From NCBI RefSeq assembly GCF_021869535.1, contig NW_026262668.1, positions 137,689,635-137,753,634 on the forward strand: a DNA stretch of 64,000 bases, read 5' to 3'. This document shows, piece after piece, positions 34,501 through 43,689 of the stretch (its first letter is position 1; the number at the start of each line of letters is the position of its first letter). Source of the stretch: Mytilus californianus (lineage: Eukaryota; Mollusca; Bivalvia; Mytilida; Mytilidae). Position numbers and translations under genes: made by a program. The notes beneath the pieces are model-generated. The model ran no database searches and was not told where the DNA came from. It worked only from the letters and a program-made list of their open reading frames with translations.

Positions 34501-37500
34501 CATGGAGATTATATAGCCCCACCCCTGACCATGGTTCATTGACTTTGAAACTTTTACATAGTTTACAAGTTAATGTTTGTGTTTAGGTTTGTTTAAAGGA
34601 AACGACTTATAATAAGTCAATGGTATTTGGTATGCAGTTGTATTAGCATTGGCACATCTCGTTCCATGGAGATTGTTTAGCCATGTACCTTCAGTCATGG
34701 TTCATCAACTTTGAATATTTGCATAACTTACATGTTAAAGTATTGCTATTTTAATTTCAATATTTGCAATATCAAAACTACAAAAAGGAGAGACATATCT
34801 GTGTGATAACAGTTTATTTTTTTTCCTTGAAATGACCAGATAATTATTATCTTGATTGTGTCATGAACATTATTTGTATTTTAGGAAGACACTCTTGGTG
34901 AAGCTAGACAAGTAGAAAGTGAGGCAGCATCATATTTAGACCAAATCTCTAGATATTATATAACTAGAGCTAAATTAGTATCTAAAGTAGCAAAGTATCC
35001 TCACCTTGTAAGTATTGTAAACCATGGTGCTCCTCAGGGTTTAAGCTAGGGTTTTGAGGGCTTTAGTCACTTTTGCGCAGTATGAAAATCAATCTTATTT
35101 TGGGTAGCAGCAAGGGACCTAGGATGTATATTTCTATCTTTACATCTTTGTCAGACTTTGAAGGACTTAGGCATACTAGGCAGTTACTGCATGATTTGAC
35201 TGATGTGGCACTTTAATACGAAGATTAGGATATAAGATCTAGAAATCTAGTTCATAATTTCACTTCAGATAGTTTCAGGGTACATTCCTAATCAACAAAA
35301 GTTGGGATCCATTTTTTTTTAACCAGGAATCACAGCATAAATGAACTTGTAATGACTATTTCAAAGCATTATTCATACTCATTATCCTTAAAAAGCGTTT
35401 TAAAGCGATATTTAGAATCAATTCTATAAAGTTGGAACCAAGGATTTGTACAAATCCTTATTGGAACAATTCTAATGACTTTAAATTGTAAATTTATCAT
35501 GATTAGATCACGTTTACTTTCAATTTCCAAATGAAATGAAAACGGGAAGTGAAAAGTGGATAATAAATTCAGAATTAATCCGGATTCATCTACGGATTGG
35601 TTCTTGTTTAAAAAAGGCAGGAAATTATCATTTTTTAAATTAAATTTGTTAAATAAGAACTATATTTGTCTCTCTCAATTAGTTTGATACTTAATTATTT
35701 CGTATTTTACGTTTTAGTGTCTTTAAATTCATAAGAATACTTTCGCGCATGCGCAGTTCATCGTAAAGGCAGCACCTGTCTGACTCGTGAAAACATTTCT
35801 GAATGTTATGAATAAAGTTCTATCTTTTTAATCGAAATTGTCGAAAAGTTTTTGATTAAAAGTTATAATCAAATATGACGAAAATACGTTCATTTGATGA
35901 AACTACGACAAGCGAACTGCAAATTGTGATCGTTTGAGAAATATTGAAATTAAAATGCTGTCCTAGGGAAAACAATTTTCTTCAAAAGACGAAACTACAA
36001 CAAACGAACTGCAAATTGTGCTCGTTTGATAAATATTGAAATTGAAATGCCGACTGACTGATTTTACTGGGGAAAATAATATGATGATCAATTATGAGGT
36101 TGATAAATAATTAACGGATTAGTGACCCATCCAATGGCGATAAGCGGATTATCTGTAATCACAACTTATAATAGCTGAGGGTCATAAACTTGTCAGAAAC
36201 AATAAGACAGGTAGAATTATAGTATTTTAATGCGAAATATTTTTACACTATCCAAATTCAAGTGACGAAATTGATTTGGAATACTTTCGTCATTTTGAAA
36301 ACTGTTTCGTAAATGACGAAAATGACGAGCGCTAGCAAAATCGCTGGCTCCTGTATTCAAAAACTTATTTTATTACAATATTGTGGACCTTAGAAAATGG
36401 TAGCAAAAAGTCTTGGAAGAGATACTAAGATGAGTCCTTCCAGAACTTATCCATTTCAAAAAGGATTTATAAAAGGATGCTATTAAACAGAAATAAAATC
36501 ATACCAAATTTAATTGATATAGATTTAGAGGGTGATTGATAGGATTTTAGACAACCTGTTGACCTTATTGTGTCATTGGGTTGTTGTCTCAAAATGACGT
36601 ATACCATTTTTATACAACAGCAAAAAAGCGGTGTATATTGGTATGACGTTGGCGTCGTCGTCCGAAGACACATTGGTTTTCGCACTCTAACTTTAGTTTA
36701 AGTGAATGGATCTCTATGAAATTGTACCATAAGGTTCAATACCACAAAAGGAAGGTTGGGATTGATTTTGGGGGTTATGATACCAACAGTTAAGGAATTA
36801 GGGGCCAAAAAGGGGCCATAAATAAGCATTTTTGTAACTTCCAGACATAACTTGTGTGTTAGTGTATGGATCTCTCTGACATTGTACCACAAGGTTCCAT
36901 ATCACAAAGGGAATGCTGGGATTGATTTTGTGGGTAATTGCCTCAAAATTTAAGGAATTAGGGGCCAAAAAAGGGGCCAAAAATAAGCATTTTTTTAGTT
37001 TCCAGACAATAACTTGTGTTCAAGTGTATGGATCTCTCTGAAATTGTACTGCAAGGTACCATACCACAAAGGGAAGGCTGGGATTGATTTTGGGGGTAAT
37101 TGCCTCAAAATTTTAGGAATCAGGGGCCAAAAAGGGGCAAAAATCAAGCATTTTTCTAGTTTCAGGACAATAACTTATGTGTAAGTGTATGGATCTTTAT
37201 GAAATTGTACTACAAGGTTCCATATCACAAAGGGAAAGCTGGGTTTGAGTTTGGGGGTAATTGCCCTAAACATTTAGGAATTTGGGGCCAAAAAGGGGCA
37301 AAAAAACAAGCATTTTTCTAGTTTCCAGACAATAACTTGTGTTCAAGTGTATGGATCTCTCTGAAATTGTACTGCAAGGTACCATAACACAAAGGGAAGG
37401 CTGGGATTGAGTTTGGGGGTGATGAATCATAAGGGGGTTCAAAAAATTGGGGGGGGGGGGGGGGGGGGGTTTTCTTTTTTTTTTCTTTAAAATTTTCCAT

Positions 37501-39457
37501 TTTAAATTGGTTATTTCTGATTTATATATAAAAGCAAATAATAATGATATGGTTTGAATAGGTAAATTAAATTTTTTTAAGTTCTTAGACCACATTCATT
37601 CTTTGTCAGAAACCTATGCTGTGTCAAATATTTAATCACAATCCAAATTCAGTGCTGTATCAAGCTTGAATGTTGTGTCCATACTTGCCCCAACTGTTCA
37701 GGGTTCGACCTCTGCGGTCGTATCAAGCTGCGCCCAGCGGAGCATTTTATTATTCATGTTAGAAAATTTTATACTTGAAACTTTTTATGCCCCACCTACG
37801 ATAGTAGAAGGGGCATTATGTTTCCTGGTCTGTGCATCTGTTCGTTCGTTCGTCTGTCCGTCTGTCCTGCTTCAGGTTAAAGTTTTTGGTCAAGGTAGTT
37901 TTTGATGAAGTTGAAGTCTAATCAACTTGAAACTTAGTACACATGTTCCCTATGATATGATCTTTCTAATTTTAATGCCAAATTAGAGTTTTGACCCCAA
38001 TTTCACGGTCCACTGAACATAGAAAATGATAGTGTGAGTGGGGCATCGGTGTACTATGGACACATTCTTGTTAATTCATGTGATAAGTATATTGGTTTCA
38101 TTGATAATTTTCTTCTTGTTTTTTTTAGGATGATTACAGACAATCAGTAAGAGAGCTGGATGAGAAGGAATTTATAAGCATACGTCTCATTTCCTGTGAA
38201 TTACGTAACCATTACGTAAGTATTACTTAAGTAAAAGTGTTTTCCTGCTCATGTGGTCCAGTTTCTATAACTTTGTTCTGTGTTTGTTTGTTGTCCTTCA
38301 ACATTCAAAATCAAGTGTAGTAATAGCTCATTTTCAAAAAACCAACTGTTTCTAGTTAAGAATTTTTTGCAAAGGGAAATAACTCCTATTTAGGTGTGGT
38401 CATTGTCTATATAAACTAAGTGGCACTAGACTGAGGACGTGCTAAATCTGACAATAATTTTGATATTTTAAGTTCCATTATTCATTTATAATAAAGAGGG
38501 GTTGGATAAAAAGGTGGTTATGGAATGAAAATTCAAAGAATGCTCCTTAAGTTTTCACTGGTAAGACAGTCAGTCCTACTTGAGAGTTGTCTCCATTTGC
38601 CCAAAATTCTAACATTGGAAACTGTATGTACTTTGGAAATGAAGAATTGGAACATAACTTTTCTTGATCCATCCAGTGTGTCAGTTGTGTCACATATAGG
38701 TACCTTCAGCTAATTGGCCGACAGTTTACAATAAACACAAGGCAGATATGGAAAAAAAAATGATGGGGAAAATATGTCTGCAATACAGAAATTATGCATG
38801 CATTTATTAGGGCCCCGCCGAATGGCGGACGCCCTATAGTGATCAGTCTGTCCGTCGTACCGTCTGTCCGTCCATAACAAATTGTGTCCTCTCTATATCT
38901 AGAGAACCGTTATGATTTCAAAGTTTATACTTGACATGTATATTAACCAACACCAGAGGGTGTGTCATTATGTATGTACAACTTCCTAGGTCAAAGGTCA
39001 AGGTTAAAAACTTTGGTTTTAGTTGACAACCCCATGTCCTATGGTAAAGATCGTGTCCGCTTTATACTTGACATGTATATAAACCAACACCAGAGGGTGT
39101 GTCATAATTTATGTACAACTTCTTAGGTCAAAGGTCAAGGTCAAAAACTTTGGTTTCAGTTGACAACCCCATGTCCAATGATAAAGATACAAATTTTTTA
39201 CCACACATTATTCACAGCGGGGCCCACAGAGATGGCTCCCATCTCAATGATATCTAGTTATTGTGAATTTTGAAGAATGAACAAATATGCGAGATTAATT
39301 ATTGTGATTTCAGGAAAAGATGAATTTGCAATAATTTCTGAATTTACAGTACATGAATATTCTTTTCTTTTAGGCAAGTCTACATGATATTATATTGAAG
39401 AATATGGAAAAGATCAAGAAACCAAGATCTGCCAATGCACACCAAAACTTGTACTAA
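18536..39457 (+). CDS. PSME3: PSME3, PA28-gamma (REG-gamma) nuclear proteasome activator, complete
   Basis: Subunit of the heptameric 11S cap that opens the 20S proteasome for ATP- and ubiquitin-independent degradation in the nucleus. Ten exons: 18536-18589, 24604-24636, 26633-26695, 28684-28776, 30510-30570, 31905-32017, 32746-32814, 34885-35007, 38129-38215 and 39374-39457. They join in frame to 259 residues (human 254). Visible features: the N-terminal PA28 helix region; a basic nuclear-localisation cluster PERKRKKLE (from residue 82) at the start of the flexible linker; the proteasome-activation loop IPKIEDGNNFGVSVQ, with N155 equivalent to human N151; SEAASYLDQISRYYITRAK, with K192 equivalent to the specificity-determining human K188; and a C-terminal tail ending NLY like human TLY. 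ATG 18536 is the first ATG of the exon, with A at -3. Nothing looks truncated or broken. Confidence 0.97.
18878..19546. mobile_element. PSME3: Non-autonomous TIR element (669 bp) in PSME3 intron 1
   Basis: Terminal inverted repeats of about 85-90 bp begin GGTCAGGAATAACCACCAAT and are nearly identical in inverse at 19455-19546. The arms contain CCACCAATTGGTGG palindromes. No transposase is present and no clear target-site duplication was found. Confidence 0.8.
19794..20244. mobile_element. 451-bp TIR MITE, copy 1
   Basis: Ends GGTCCGAGTACACAGTT and, inverted, AACTGTGTACTCGGACC. TA is present on both flanks. Nearly identical to copy 2 (21542-21992). Confidence 0.85.
20245..21541. other. PSME3 intron 1 segment between two MITE copies
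   Basis: About 1.3 kb of AT-rich sequence with short incidental open frames only. No family recognised. Confidence 0.5.
21542..21992. mobile_element. 451-bp TIR MITE, copy 2
   Basis: Same length and orientation as copy 1, with only scattered substitutions. Ends GGTTCGAGTACACAGTT and GTGTACTCGGACC. Confidence 0.85.
21993..23632. other. PSME3 intron 1, AT-rich stretch
   Basis: Contains an inverted pair: GCTTTAAAATTTCACTCCAG near 23340 against GGGCCCCTGTAAAGCTTATT near 23460, flanking GGGGCCAACTGACAAAAGG. This may be another small foldback. No gene seen. Confidence 0.45.
23633..24184 (+). repeat. Hairpin-capped dispersed repeat with ~165-bp internal units
   Basis: Starts with the stem-loop GCCTCCGTCGCGGCGGAGG and a CTGTCCTTCCGT run. 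Three diverged units follow, carrying AACTTAAGTTTGCCTCAA, GAAACTTATACACAATGCT and TTGAGTTATGCC. It ends GTACCGTGGACACATTCTCC. A relative lies at 42460-42620. Confidence 0.75.
24604..24636 (+). CDS. PSME3: PSME3 exon 2 (micro-exon)
   Basis: 33 bases encoding VEDFKEKFKTD, aligning with human VKLKVDSFRERIT. The acceptor lies after a poly-T run ending TTTGTAG and the donor is GTGAGT, phase 0. Confidence 0.93.
24735..25002 (-). repeat. Dispersed bivalve repeat, reverse copy
   Basis: Opens AAATGTGGTGTGATTGTCAA and ends GCATGTGGTGGGGTTA. It is the reverse complement of the family at 4868, immediately followed by a second copy. Confidence 0.78.
25008..25375 (-). repeat. Dispersed bivalve repeat, reverse copy (closest to 10913)
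   Basis: ATAAGAAGATGTGGTATGAG, GACAACTCTCCATCCAAGTC and AGGACAGGTGCAAACAAATG blocks. This is the same subfamily as 10913-11286, in inverse. Confidence 0.8.
25376..26632. other. PSME3 intron 2, remainder
   Basis: AT-rich. A 50-base fragment of the dispersed repeat lies at 26323-26372 (AATAAGAAGGTGTGGTATGA). Otherwise nothing recognised. Confidence 0.5.
26633..26695 (+). CDS. PSME3: PSME3 exon 3
   Basis: Encodes GDHLVHHVFPSKILELEDLYQ, matching human NFFPKKLLELDSFL. The donor CAG|GTGAGA and the preceding 25 or so exon bases are the apparent parent of the 38-bp minisatellite in the following intron. Confidence 0.95.
26757..27488 (+). repeat. PSME3: 38-bp minisatellite derived from the PSME3 exon 3 donor
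   Basis: Nineteen units of TCTGATATTGACATTAGAAC then TTGAACATTTACATCAGG. The junction of exon 3 and intron 3 reads ATTAGAACTTGAAG then ATTTATATCAGGTGAGA. Aligned over 33 bases, 28 match the unit. Most units keep CAG|GTCTGA or TAG|GTCTGA, and the last reads ATAAG|GTAAGT, a consensus donor. A further unit lies at 28045-28083 beyond a MITE insertion. Confidence 0.93.
27504..28044. mobile_element. Diverged MITE copy 3, inserted in the PSME3 minisatellite
   Basis: Reverse-oriented and older relative of the elements at 19794 and 21542. Shared blocks are AACACAGTTATTTTGTAGTG, TGGACCAAATCACTACTTTA and CTGTCCACACTAGGGACTAT. A unit of the 38-bp array continues on its right side. Confidence 0.72.
28471..28563. 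mobile_element. Hairpin-less sister of the element at 14362, with (TA)n
   Basis: ATAAGTACGTCTGAACCAGT, then GACAACTCTACAACAGATTT and ATCCATAAGACGAGTTGTAT, then a TA run. About 140 bases, including both hairpin arms apart from the outer edge, are missing relative to the 14-kb copy. A TA run also precedes it (28453-28470). Confidence 0.75.
28684..28776 (+). CDS. PSME3: PSME3 exon 4
   Basis: Encodes SLHVSEASNYHTDLNIPVPD and PVLFYNNDTSE. DLNIPVPDPVL is the conserved helix-1/linker junction (human DMNLPVPDPIL). Donor GTATGC, phase 0. Confidence 0.95.
28777..29161. other. PSME3 intron 4, first part
   Basis: No gene or recognised repeat seen. Confidence 0.45.
29162..29705 (+). repeat. Hairpin-capped dispersed repeat with ~190-bp internal units
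   Basis: Starts with the stem-loop TCCCCTACCGAGTTAGTCGA then AGGGGA and a CCGTCTGTCTGTC run. About three units of CTTGAAGATATTGATTTGAT with ATCATGACAAGTTACAG follow. Ends ACCGGTAGGGGACTATGTAT. Confidence 0.72.
29880..30345. repeat. Degenerate repeat with ~120-bp period
   Basis: Repeats TTGAACTTAGGTTGATCAAA-like and CACTCTGACCTTGACCC blocks two to three times. No coding function seen. Confidence 0.5.
30510..30570 (+). CDS. PSME3: PSME3 exon 5 (NLS-bearing linker)
   Basis: Encodes PERKRKKLEHNNDDKVEDIA plus the first base of a Gly codon. The basic cluster aligns with human YKKRRLDE, the PA28-gamma nuclear-localisation signal. Donor GTAATG, phase 1. Confidence 0.93.
30612..30850 (+). repeat. 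Short member of the CCTATAGTGATCAGTC hairpin-capped family
   Basis: GGGCCCCTCCTAGTGGCGGG, then CTATAGTGATCAGTCTCTCC and CCAACACCAGAGGGTGTGTC. Ends GGGGCCCACAGAAATGGCTC. Homologous to 38810-39258. Confidence 0.72.
30967..31190 (-). repeat. Dispersed bivalve repeat with internal duplication
   Basis: AAGAAGATGTGGTATGAGTG and CCAATGAGACAACTCTCCAT occur twice about 85 bases apart, then AGCAAGCTATAAAGGGCC. Same family as 25008, truncated. Confidence 0.78.
31191..31904. other. PSME3 intron 5, remainder
   Basis: Plus-strand open frame runs from 31709 into exon 6. The part before 31905 is intron read-through and is not conserved PSME3 sequence. Confidence 0.5.
31905..32017 (+). CDS. PSME3: PSME3 exon 6
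   Basis: Encodes (G)TKVQILPNGPVPCNKKLAV and LADKIKPYIQELIDHANI, the start of the C-terminal helical bundle (human GTKVFVMPNG and KVKPEIRLLIEKCN). Acceptor TTTTAG, donor GTAAGT. Confidence 0.95.
32018..32745. other. PSME3 intron 6
   Basis: AT-rich. No gene or recognised repeat. Confidence 0.5.
32746..32814 (+). CDS. PSME3: PSME3 exon 7 (activation loop)
   Basis: Encodes LKMWITLLIPKIEDGNNFGV then SVQ. This carries the loop that contacts the 20S alpha ring, and is nearly identical to the human one. Acceptor TTTTAG, donor GTATGT, phase 0. Confidence 0.97.
32971..33276 (+). other. Unassigned open frame of about 100 codons in PSME3 intron 7
   Basis: Contains LLYPLKGKYFWDKDLNPKSL with Phe/Leu/Asn-rich flanks. 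I recognise no domain. There is no splice evidence, and AT-rich intron sequence makes a chance frame of this length plausible. Possibly a transposon remnant. Confidence 0.2.
33836..34790 (+). repeat. Hairpin-capped dispersed repeat with ~195-bp internal units
   Basis: Begins CTCGCCTTGACGGAGTC then AAAAAGCGAG (stem-loop) and CGATGTCGGCG. Four to five units follow, with TTAGTTTGTGATTAGGTC, GATATTTGGTATGCAGTTGT and TTCCATGGAGATTATTTGGC. Diverged units also lie upstream to about 33590. Confidence 0.72.
34885..35007 (+). CDS. PSME3: PSME3 exon 8
   Basis: Encodes EDTLGEARQVESEAASYLDQ, ISRYYITRAKLVSKVAKYPH and L, the most conserved part of PA28-gamma. Donor GTAAGT, phase 0. Confidence 0.97.
35008..36590. 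other. PSME3 intron 8, first part
   Basis: Contains two imperfect copies about 110 bases apart of a block with CGAACTGCAAATTGTG (near 35914 and 36005). No gene seen. Confidence 0.5.
36595..37425. repeat. ~150-bp tandem repeat array with GTCGTCGTCCGAAGAC end
   Basis: Five units carrying GTGTATGGATCTCTCTGAAA, AAAGGGAAGGCTGGGATTGA and GGGGCCAAAAAGGGGC. The left end has GGCGTCGTCGTCCGAAGACA. The reverse-complement end recurs at 51541-51662, and reversed body units at 54090-54420. Confidence 0.8.
37430..37765 (-). repeat. Dispersed repeat of the GCTGAGCGCAG family, with poly-G
   Basis: Includes about 21 G at 37449-37469, then, in inverse, the blocks TTCAAGCTTGA, CTGAACAGTTGGGGC-like and GACCGCAGAGGTC shared with 57265-57410 and 63690-64000. 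Confidence 0.75.
37788..38072 (+). repeat. Short hairpin-capped dispersed repeat
   Basis: TGCCCCACCTACGATAGTAG then AAGGGGCA (stem-loop), a CGTTCGTCTGTCCGTCTGTC run, and a right end GTGGGGCATCGGTGTACTAT. Confidence 0.72.
38129..38215 (+). CDS. PSME3: PSME3 exon 9
   Basis: Encodes DDYRQSVRELDEKEFISIRL then ISCELRNHY (human EDYRRTVTEIDEKEYISLRL). Donor GTAAGT, phase 0. Confidence 0.96.
38810..39258 (+). repeat. Hairpin-capped dispersed repeat (CCTATAGTGATCAGTC family)
   Basis: GGGCCCCGCCGAATGGCGGA then CGCCC forms a stem-loop, followed by CCGTCTGTCCGTCC. Two internal units carry CTTGACATGTATATTAACCA and GAGGGTGTGTCAT. The right end is GGGGCCCACAGAGATGGCTC. Confidence 0.78.
39374..39457 (+). 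CDS. PSME3: PSME3 exon 10 with stop codon
   Basis: Encodes ASLHDIILKNMEKIKKPRSA and NAHQNLY, then TAA at 39455-39457. The C-terminal tail is one residue longer than in human (NAETLY). Confidence 0.96.
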   Translation, partial: ASLHDIILKNMEKIKKPRSANAHQNLY

Positions 39458-39600
39458 ATATTTATTGATTTAGATTGGTGCAGGACATTTTTCTACAGAT
39501 AAATTGTTGTTGTTAATTTTATGAAAATATCTTATTTAAAAACATCCAGACAGAATTTGAAAAAAAAAAAATGCAAATAAAGTGCTATTAAAGTGAAATT
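39458..39600 (+). other. PSME3: PSME3 proximal 3' UTR with candidate polyadenylation signal
   Basis: AATAAA at 39576-39581 lies about 120 bases after the stop, following an A-rich run. Many later AATAAA motifs (to about 41.4 kb) could serve longer 3' UTR isoforms. The true end cannot be chosen from sequence. Confidence 0.4.
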
Positions 39601-41429
39601 GAAGGTAAACATTCATGTTCAAAGATTTTTAGTTTGAAAATAGAAACAGAAATAAGTTTGAAAATAGAAACAAATGAACATCTGGGAATAAAGAAAACAC
39701 TAGTTAAAAATAAACTTTTAACTTTTCAGTAACTTTAAGGATACAACAAACAAAAAATAGCATTTATATGCATGTGTCATTTTAGACCTTGTGGTATACT
39801 TGAAAAAAACAAATTGCGTGTATTGAATATCTAACCCACAAGAAATTTAAGAAATCGGTATGAGAAAAAAATTCACTGTTGAAACTAATCAGCATTTTGC
39901 ACTGGCCAAATTTATTCCAGTTTCAAATACATAAAACTTGGAAGACATAAATATATAGTTCCAAATGACTTGAAATTTCAATAAAGGTTTTGAAATGTTT
40001 CATTAAAGCATGTCAAAATTATTTATAATTGTCAGTCTTAGATTTTAGCATTTAACGTTTGGGAGCAAGTTTGAGAATGTTGATAATGATTGTAACTGTA
40101 GCCTCTGATTGAAAGGATGCATTTAATTTGTGACATTTTCATATCAATCCAGCATTAAGTGTATATGTGTAACATAGTGTACAGAAACAAGTATCATTAT
40201 TTCATTGGTAATTGCCATGGTAACACATAAATTTGTTAGTTTATACTCATATAAATTGAACAAATATACAAAATTTAAAAAGCAATATATGTTTTAATCA
40301 ATTTTTTCAGAATTCTTTAAAAATTTTGTTGGTAAAAAATAAGAGTATAATTAAATAGCATTAATTCATACAATAATCTGATATTACACATTTTCAAGAA
40401 TTTCAGGGTCAGTTTAAAATAGAAATAATTTGTTCATTTTGTTTCTATAAATTCATTTAATCATTTAAATGCAGAGGAAGAGGTTAACTGATATTATTTT
40501 TGGCATACTTATATATTAAAAAAGATCTTTAAAGATGAATGTGTTTTAATACAATAATAAAAAAATAAACAGTAATAACTTAAACATATTCTAAATCAGT
40601 TTTAGGGAAAAAATACACTTTGAATTAAACTAAGAAAAATAGAGACAACAGATTTAATGATACTGTATAAGTGTAATTTATCAATTTTTGTTCTGGTATT
40701 CAATTCTAGTCAGATACAAGAGTTTTTTTTAAATAAATATGTTTAAATAAAGATTGTTCAGGTAAAGTTCTGGTAAATCTATAGTACAGTTACCTGTATC
40801 AAACTTTTAATACCTGTATGATTTATGGTGTAAAACAAACCAGTAACTGCCATTTTGGCCTGATTGCATTTATCTTCTGTATAACATTTATTAAATGGAT
40901 TAGACAAATGTGAGAAAGGCTACAACTTTAACCTCCCCAAAAACCTATGTATGAAGTCATTGTCTAAGCTCCATCATTTCATTTAATCCTCTAAGTGCCA
41001 TTATCTTGTATGTTTCCAGATATACTAGATTTGCTTGATGTTTTGAATATTTCATTTCATGATAAAAATTAGTCTTACTGTATACTGGACACAGTTTTAG
41101 TCTTCCAAATGAATTTATCAAATGTTATAAGTTACATTCTGTAACCGTGACATTATCTCTTCAACGGTATCAACATTATCTGCTGTATGAAGTTTTTCAA
41201 TGAGGGAATTATCTTTTTATATCTGTAAAACACACTGTATTTTAAAGTTTTTAGTGCTATGACAGAAATTTTTATTTGTGTTGTATACATTTTCAGTCCA
41301 TTGCTTGATATTATCATTTTCATCTACCAGGCTGTCATCTTGTTTATAGTTCATTATGTTATACCAATAAAATTGTTGCAAAAAATGAAGTTGATGATAC
41401 CTAGAAATAAATAGTTTATATACTATACT
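39601..41429. other. Downstream of PSME3, possible distal 3' UTR
   Basis: AT-rich with many AATAAA motifs. No coding sequence or clear repeat. Confidence 0.5.
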
Positions 41430-41604
41430 GAGTATGTGTCAGTGAGACAGCAACCCAACAACACAAAAAAAACCCTGATCACCTAATTCAGTTGGGAAGA
41501 AAAGACTTCTAAATATCACAAAAGACAAACACTGATCAGGTTACCACTAAGCCCAAACACATGTCAGTGATTAAGCTTTATTTTTTTTAGCATCAGGCCT
41601 CCCA

Positions 41605-42620
41605 TTTTTTACCTCCATCACCGAAAGGCAGAAGCTGGTCTAGTAACCGCTCGACTCTATCCGTCCAAAAGAAAACTTTCCTCAAATTTTTCTTAGCATC
41701 TATGAAAGGGAATGATGTAATATTTGGTCTGCAGCTTTATAATGTTGAGTTGTAGCGAGTATTCAATTTTAACATCTGCCATGCGTCCACTTCCTGTTTG
41801 CCTATAGTGTGAAATTTTACAATCACGGAAAATTTTCTTCATAGTTTTCTTGGCTTCTATTGGAGGGAATGATTTAATGTTTGGTCTACATCATAATAAC
41901 GTTGAGTTGTAGTGAGTAAGCAATTTTTACATCTGCTGTTTATATCCTTTTCCTATTTTCCGATAGTTTGAAATTTTACAACACTCATTGTACAAGGGAA
42001 GATTTTTGTCCAAATTACAACACTCATTGTACAAGGGAAGATTTTTGTCCAAATTTCAACACTCATTGTACAAGGAAAATTTTTGTCAGAGTTTTTTCGG
42101 CTCCTATTGACGGGAATAATTTGATATTTGGTATTTGGTCTGCAGTCTCATAATATTGAGTTGTAGCGAGTAAGCAATTTTTACATCTCTCATGTAGGCA
42201 CTTCCTTTTTGCGAATAGTTTGAAATTTTAAAATTCATTTTGCAAGAAAAATTTTTGTCAAAAGTTTTCTTGGCATCAGTTAAAGGGAAATATTAAAGTT
42301 ATGCTCCGGTATTACTTCATTCAATTGCATGGAGCTACAGGTCCAGACCTGGTGTTGGTCATGTTGATCTCCATAATTGGAATATCAAAAGGAACAAAAA
42401 AGAATTTACAGCCACACAATAACTTGAGTATGCCTTAACAGTCATTTAAAAATTAAAAAAAAACAGTTCTCTAACTTCAGTTTACCACAACCGAATGTTA
42501 TGAAACTTATACACAATGCTTATTACCACAAAACTCTGATCAGGTTCAAATTTGGGTGACATCGTTGTTCCCGCTCTTGAGTTATGTCCCTTTATAATGT
42601 TATATGCATATCCCATGGAC
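41605..42620. repeat. Degenerate repeat complex
   Basis: Units of about 190 bp with GAATGATGTAATATTTGGTC and GTTGAGTTGTAGCGAGTA. Inside them is a 39-bp triplication at 41975-42077 (ACTCATTGTACAAGGGAAGA). The right end (42460-42620) is related to the repeat at 23633 (GAAACTTATACACAATGCTT). Confidence 0.6.
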
Positions 42621-42738
42621 ACATTCTCCCATTTATTTTTTTGTCAATTTACAGTTAAAGGTTGCTGGCTTTTGTCTTTTTATTATTTCATTGTTTTTTG
42701 TGCTAAGTACTGATCTGATGAGTCAAACCCTTTCTGGG

Positions 42739-42906
42739 TTGCGTTCAATATCGTAGCGGCTACGTAGTGCTACGTAGATTTATGACTATTGAACGAGTAG
42801 CTAGCCAAGCTGCTATCAATATCTATGTAGCAGCTAGGCTAGCTACACGGTCAATAGTCATAAATCTACGTAGCCCTATGTAGCCGCTACGATATTGAAC
42901 ACAACC
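42739..42906. repeat. Near-complete 168-bp palindrome (foldback)
   Basis: Outer arms GTTCAATATCGTAGCGGCTA, then CGTAGTGCTACGTAG and ATTTATGACTATTGA, recur inverted with few mismatches. The centre (GTAGCTAGCC, AGCTGCTA, then TAGCAGCT and GGCTAGCTAC) is palindromic too. A foldback MITE is likely. Confidence 0.88.
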
Positions 42907-42917
42907 CTGATCAATAT

Positions 42918-43676
42918 AGTGTGTTATGTTGTGTTTTTACATCACTGTCCCAAGTAAGGGGAGGGTTGTGCAATCACAAAGATATTATAAACATAATGTA
43001 ACACCTTGCCACATTATGCATGGGCCTGTCCCAAGTTGGGGGAGGGTTGTGTAATCACAAAGATATTATAAACATAATGTAACACCTTGCCACATTATGC
43101 ATGGGCCTGTCCCAATTTGGGGAGGGTTGTGTAATCACAGATATTATAAACATAATGTAACACCTTGCCACATTATCCATGGGCCTGTCCCAAGTAAGGG
43201 GAGGGTTGTGCAATCACAAAGATATTATAAACACAATGTAACACCTTGCCACATTATCCATGGGCCTGTCCCAAGTAAGGGGAGGGTTGTGCAATCACAA
43301 AGATATTATAAACACAATGTCACACCTTCCCACATTATCCATGGGCCTGTCCCAAGTAAGGGGAGGGTTGTGCAATCACAAAGATATTATAAACACAATG
43401 TAACACCTTACCACATTATGCATGGGCCTGTCCCAAGTTGGGAGTCTGTAGTCATGTAGTTGTTTGTTGCTGCCTGTATTATTGTTTGAGTTTAAATCGG
43501 GCCATTTGGTTTCCCTTTTGAATTGTTTCACATTTAGCTTCCCATGGCCTTTTATAGCTTACTATTCTTTACTGGTTTTGTAAGCCATACAAGGGTGGCC
43601 TGTAGTTGTTTACATCATTGTTCTTAGGATGTCTGTGAATCAATGTCTCAAATGGCCATCATACACCATCTCCTTA
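42918..43676 (+). repeat. Dispersed bivalve repeat with six-fold ~82-bp internal expansion
   Basis: The ACAAAGATATTATAAACA, AATGTAACACCTTGCCACAT and GGGCCTGTCCCAAGT module is repeated about six times. The normal 3' part (GGCCTTTTATAGCTTAC, CATACACCATCTCCTTAT) follows. Other copies in the window have this module once. Confidence 0.88.
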
Positions 43677-43689
43677 TTTTGATATTACA

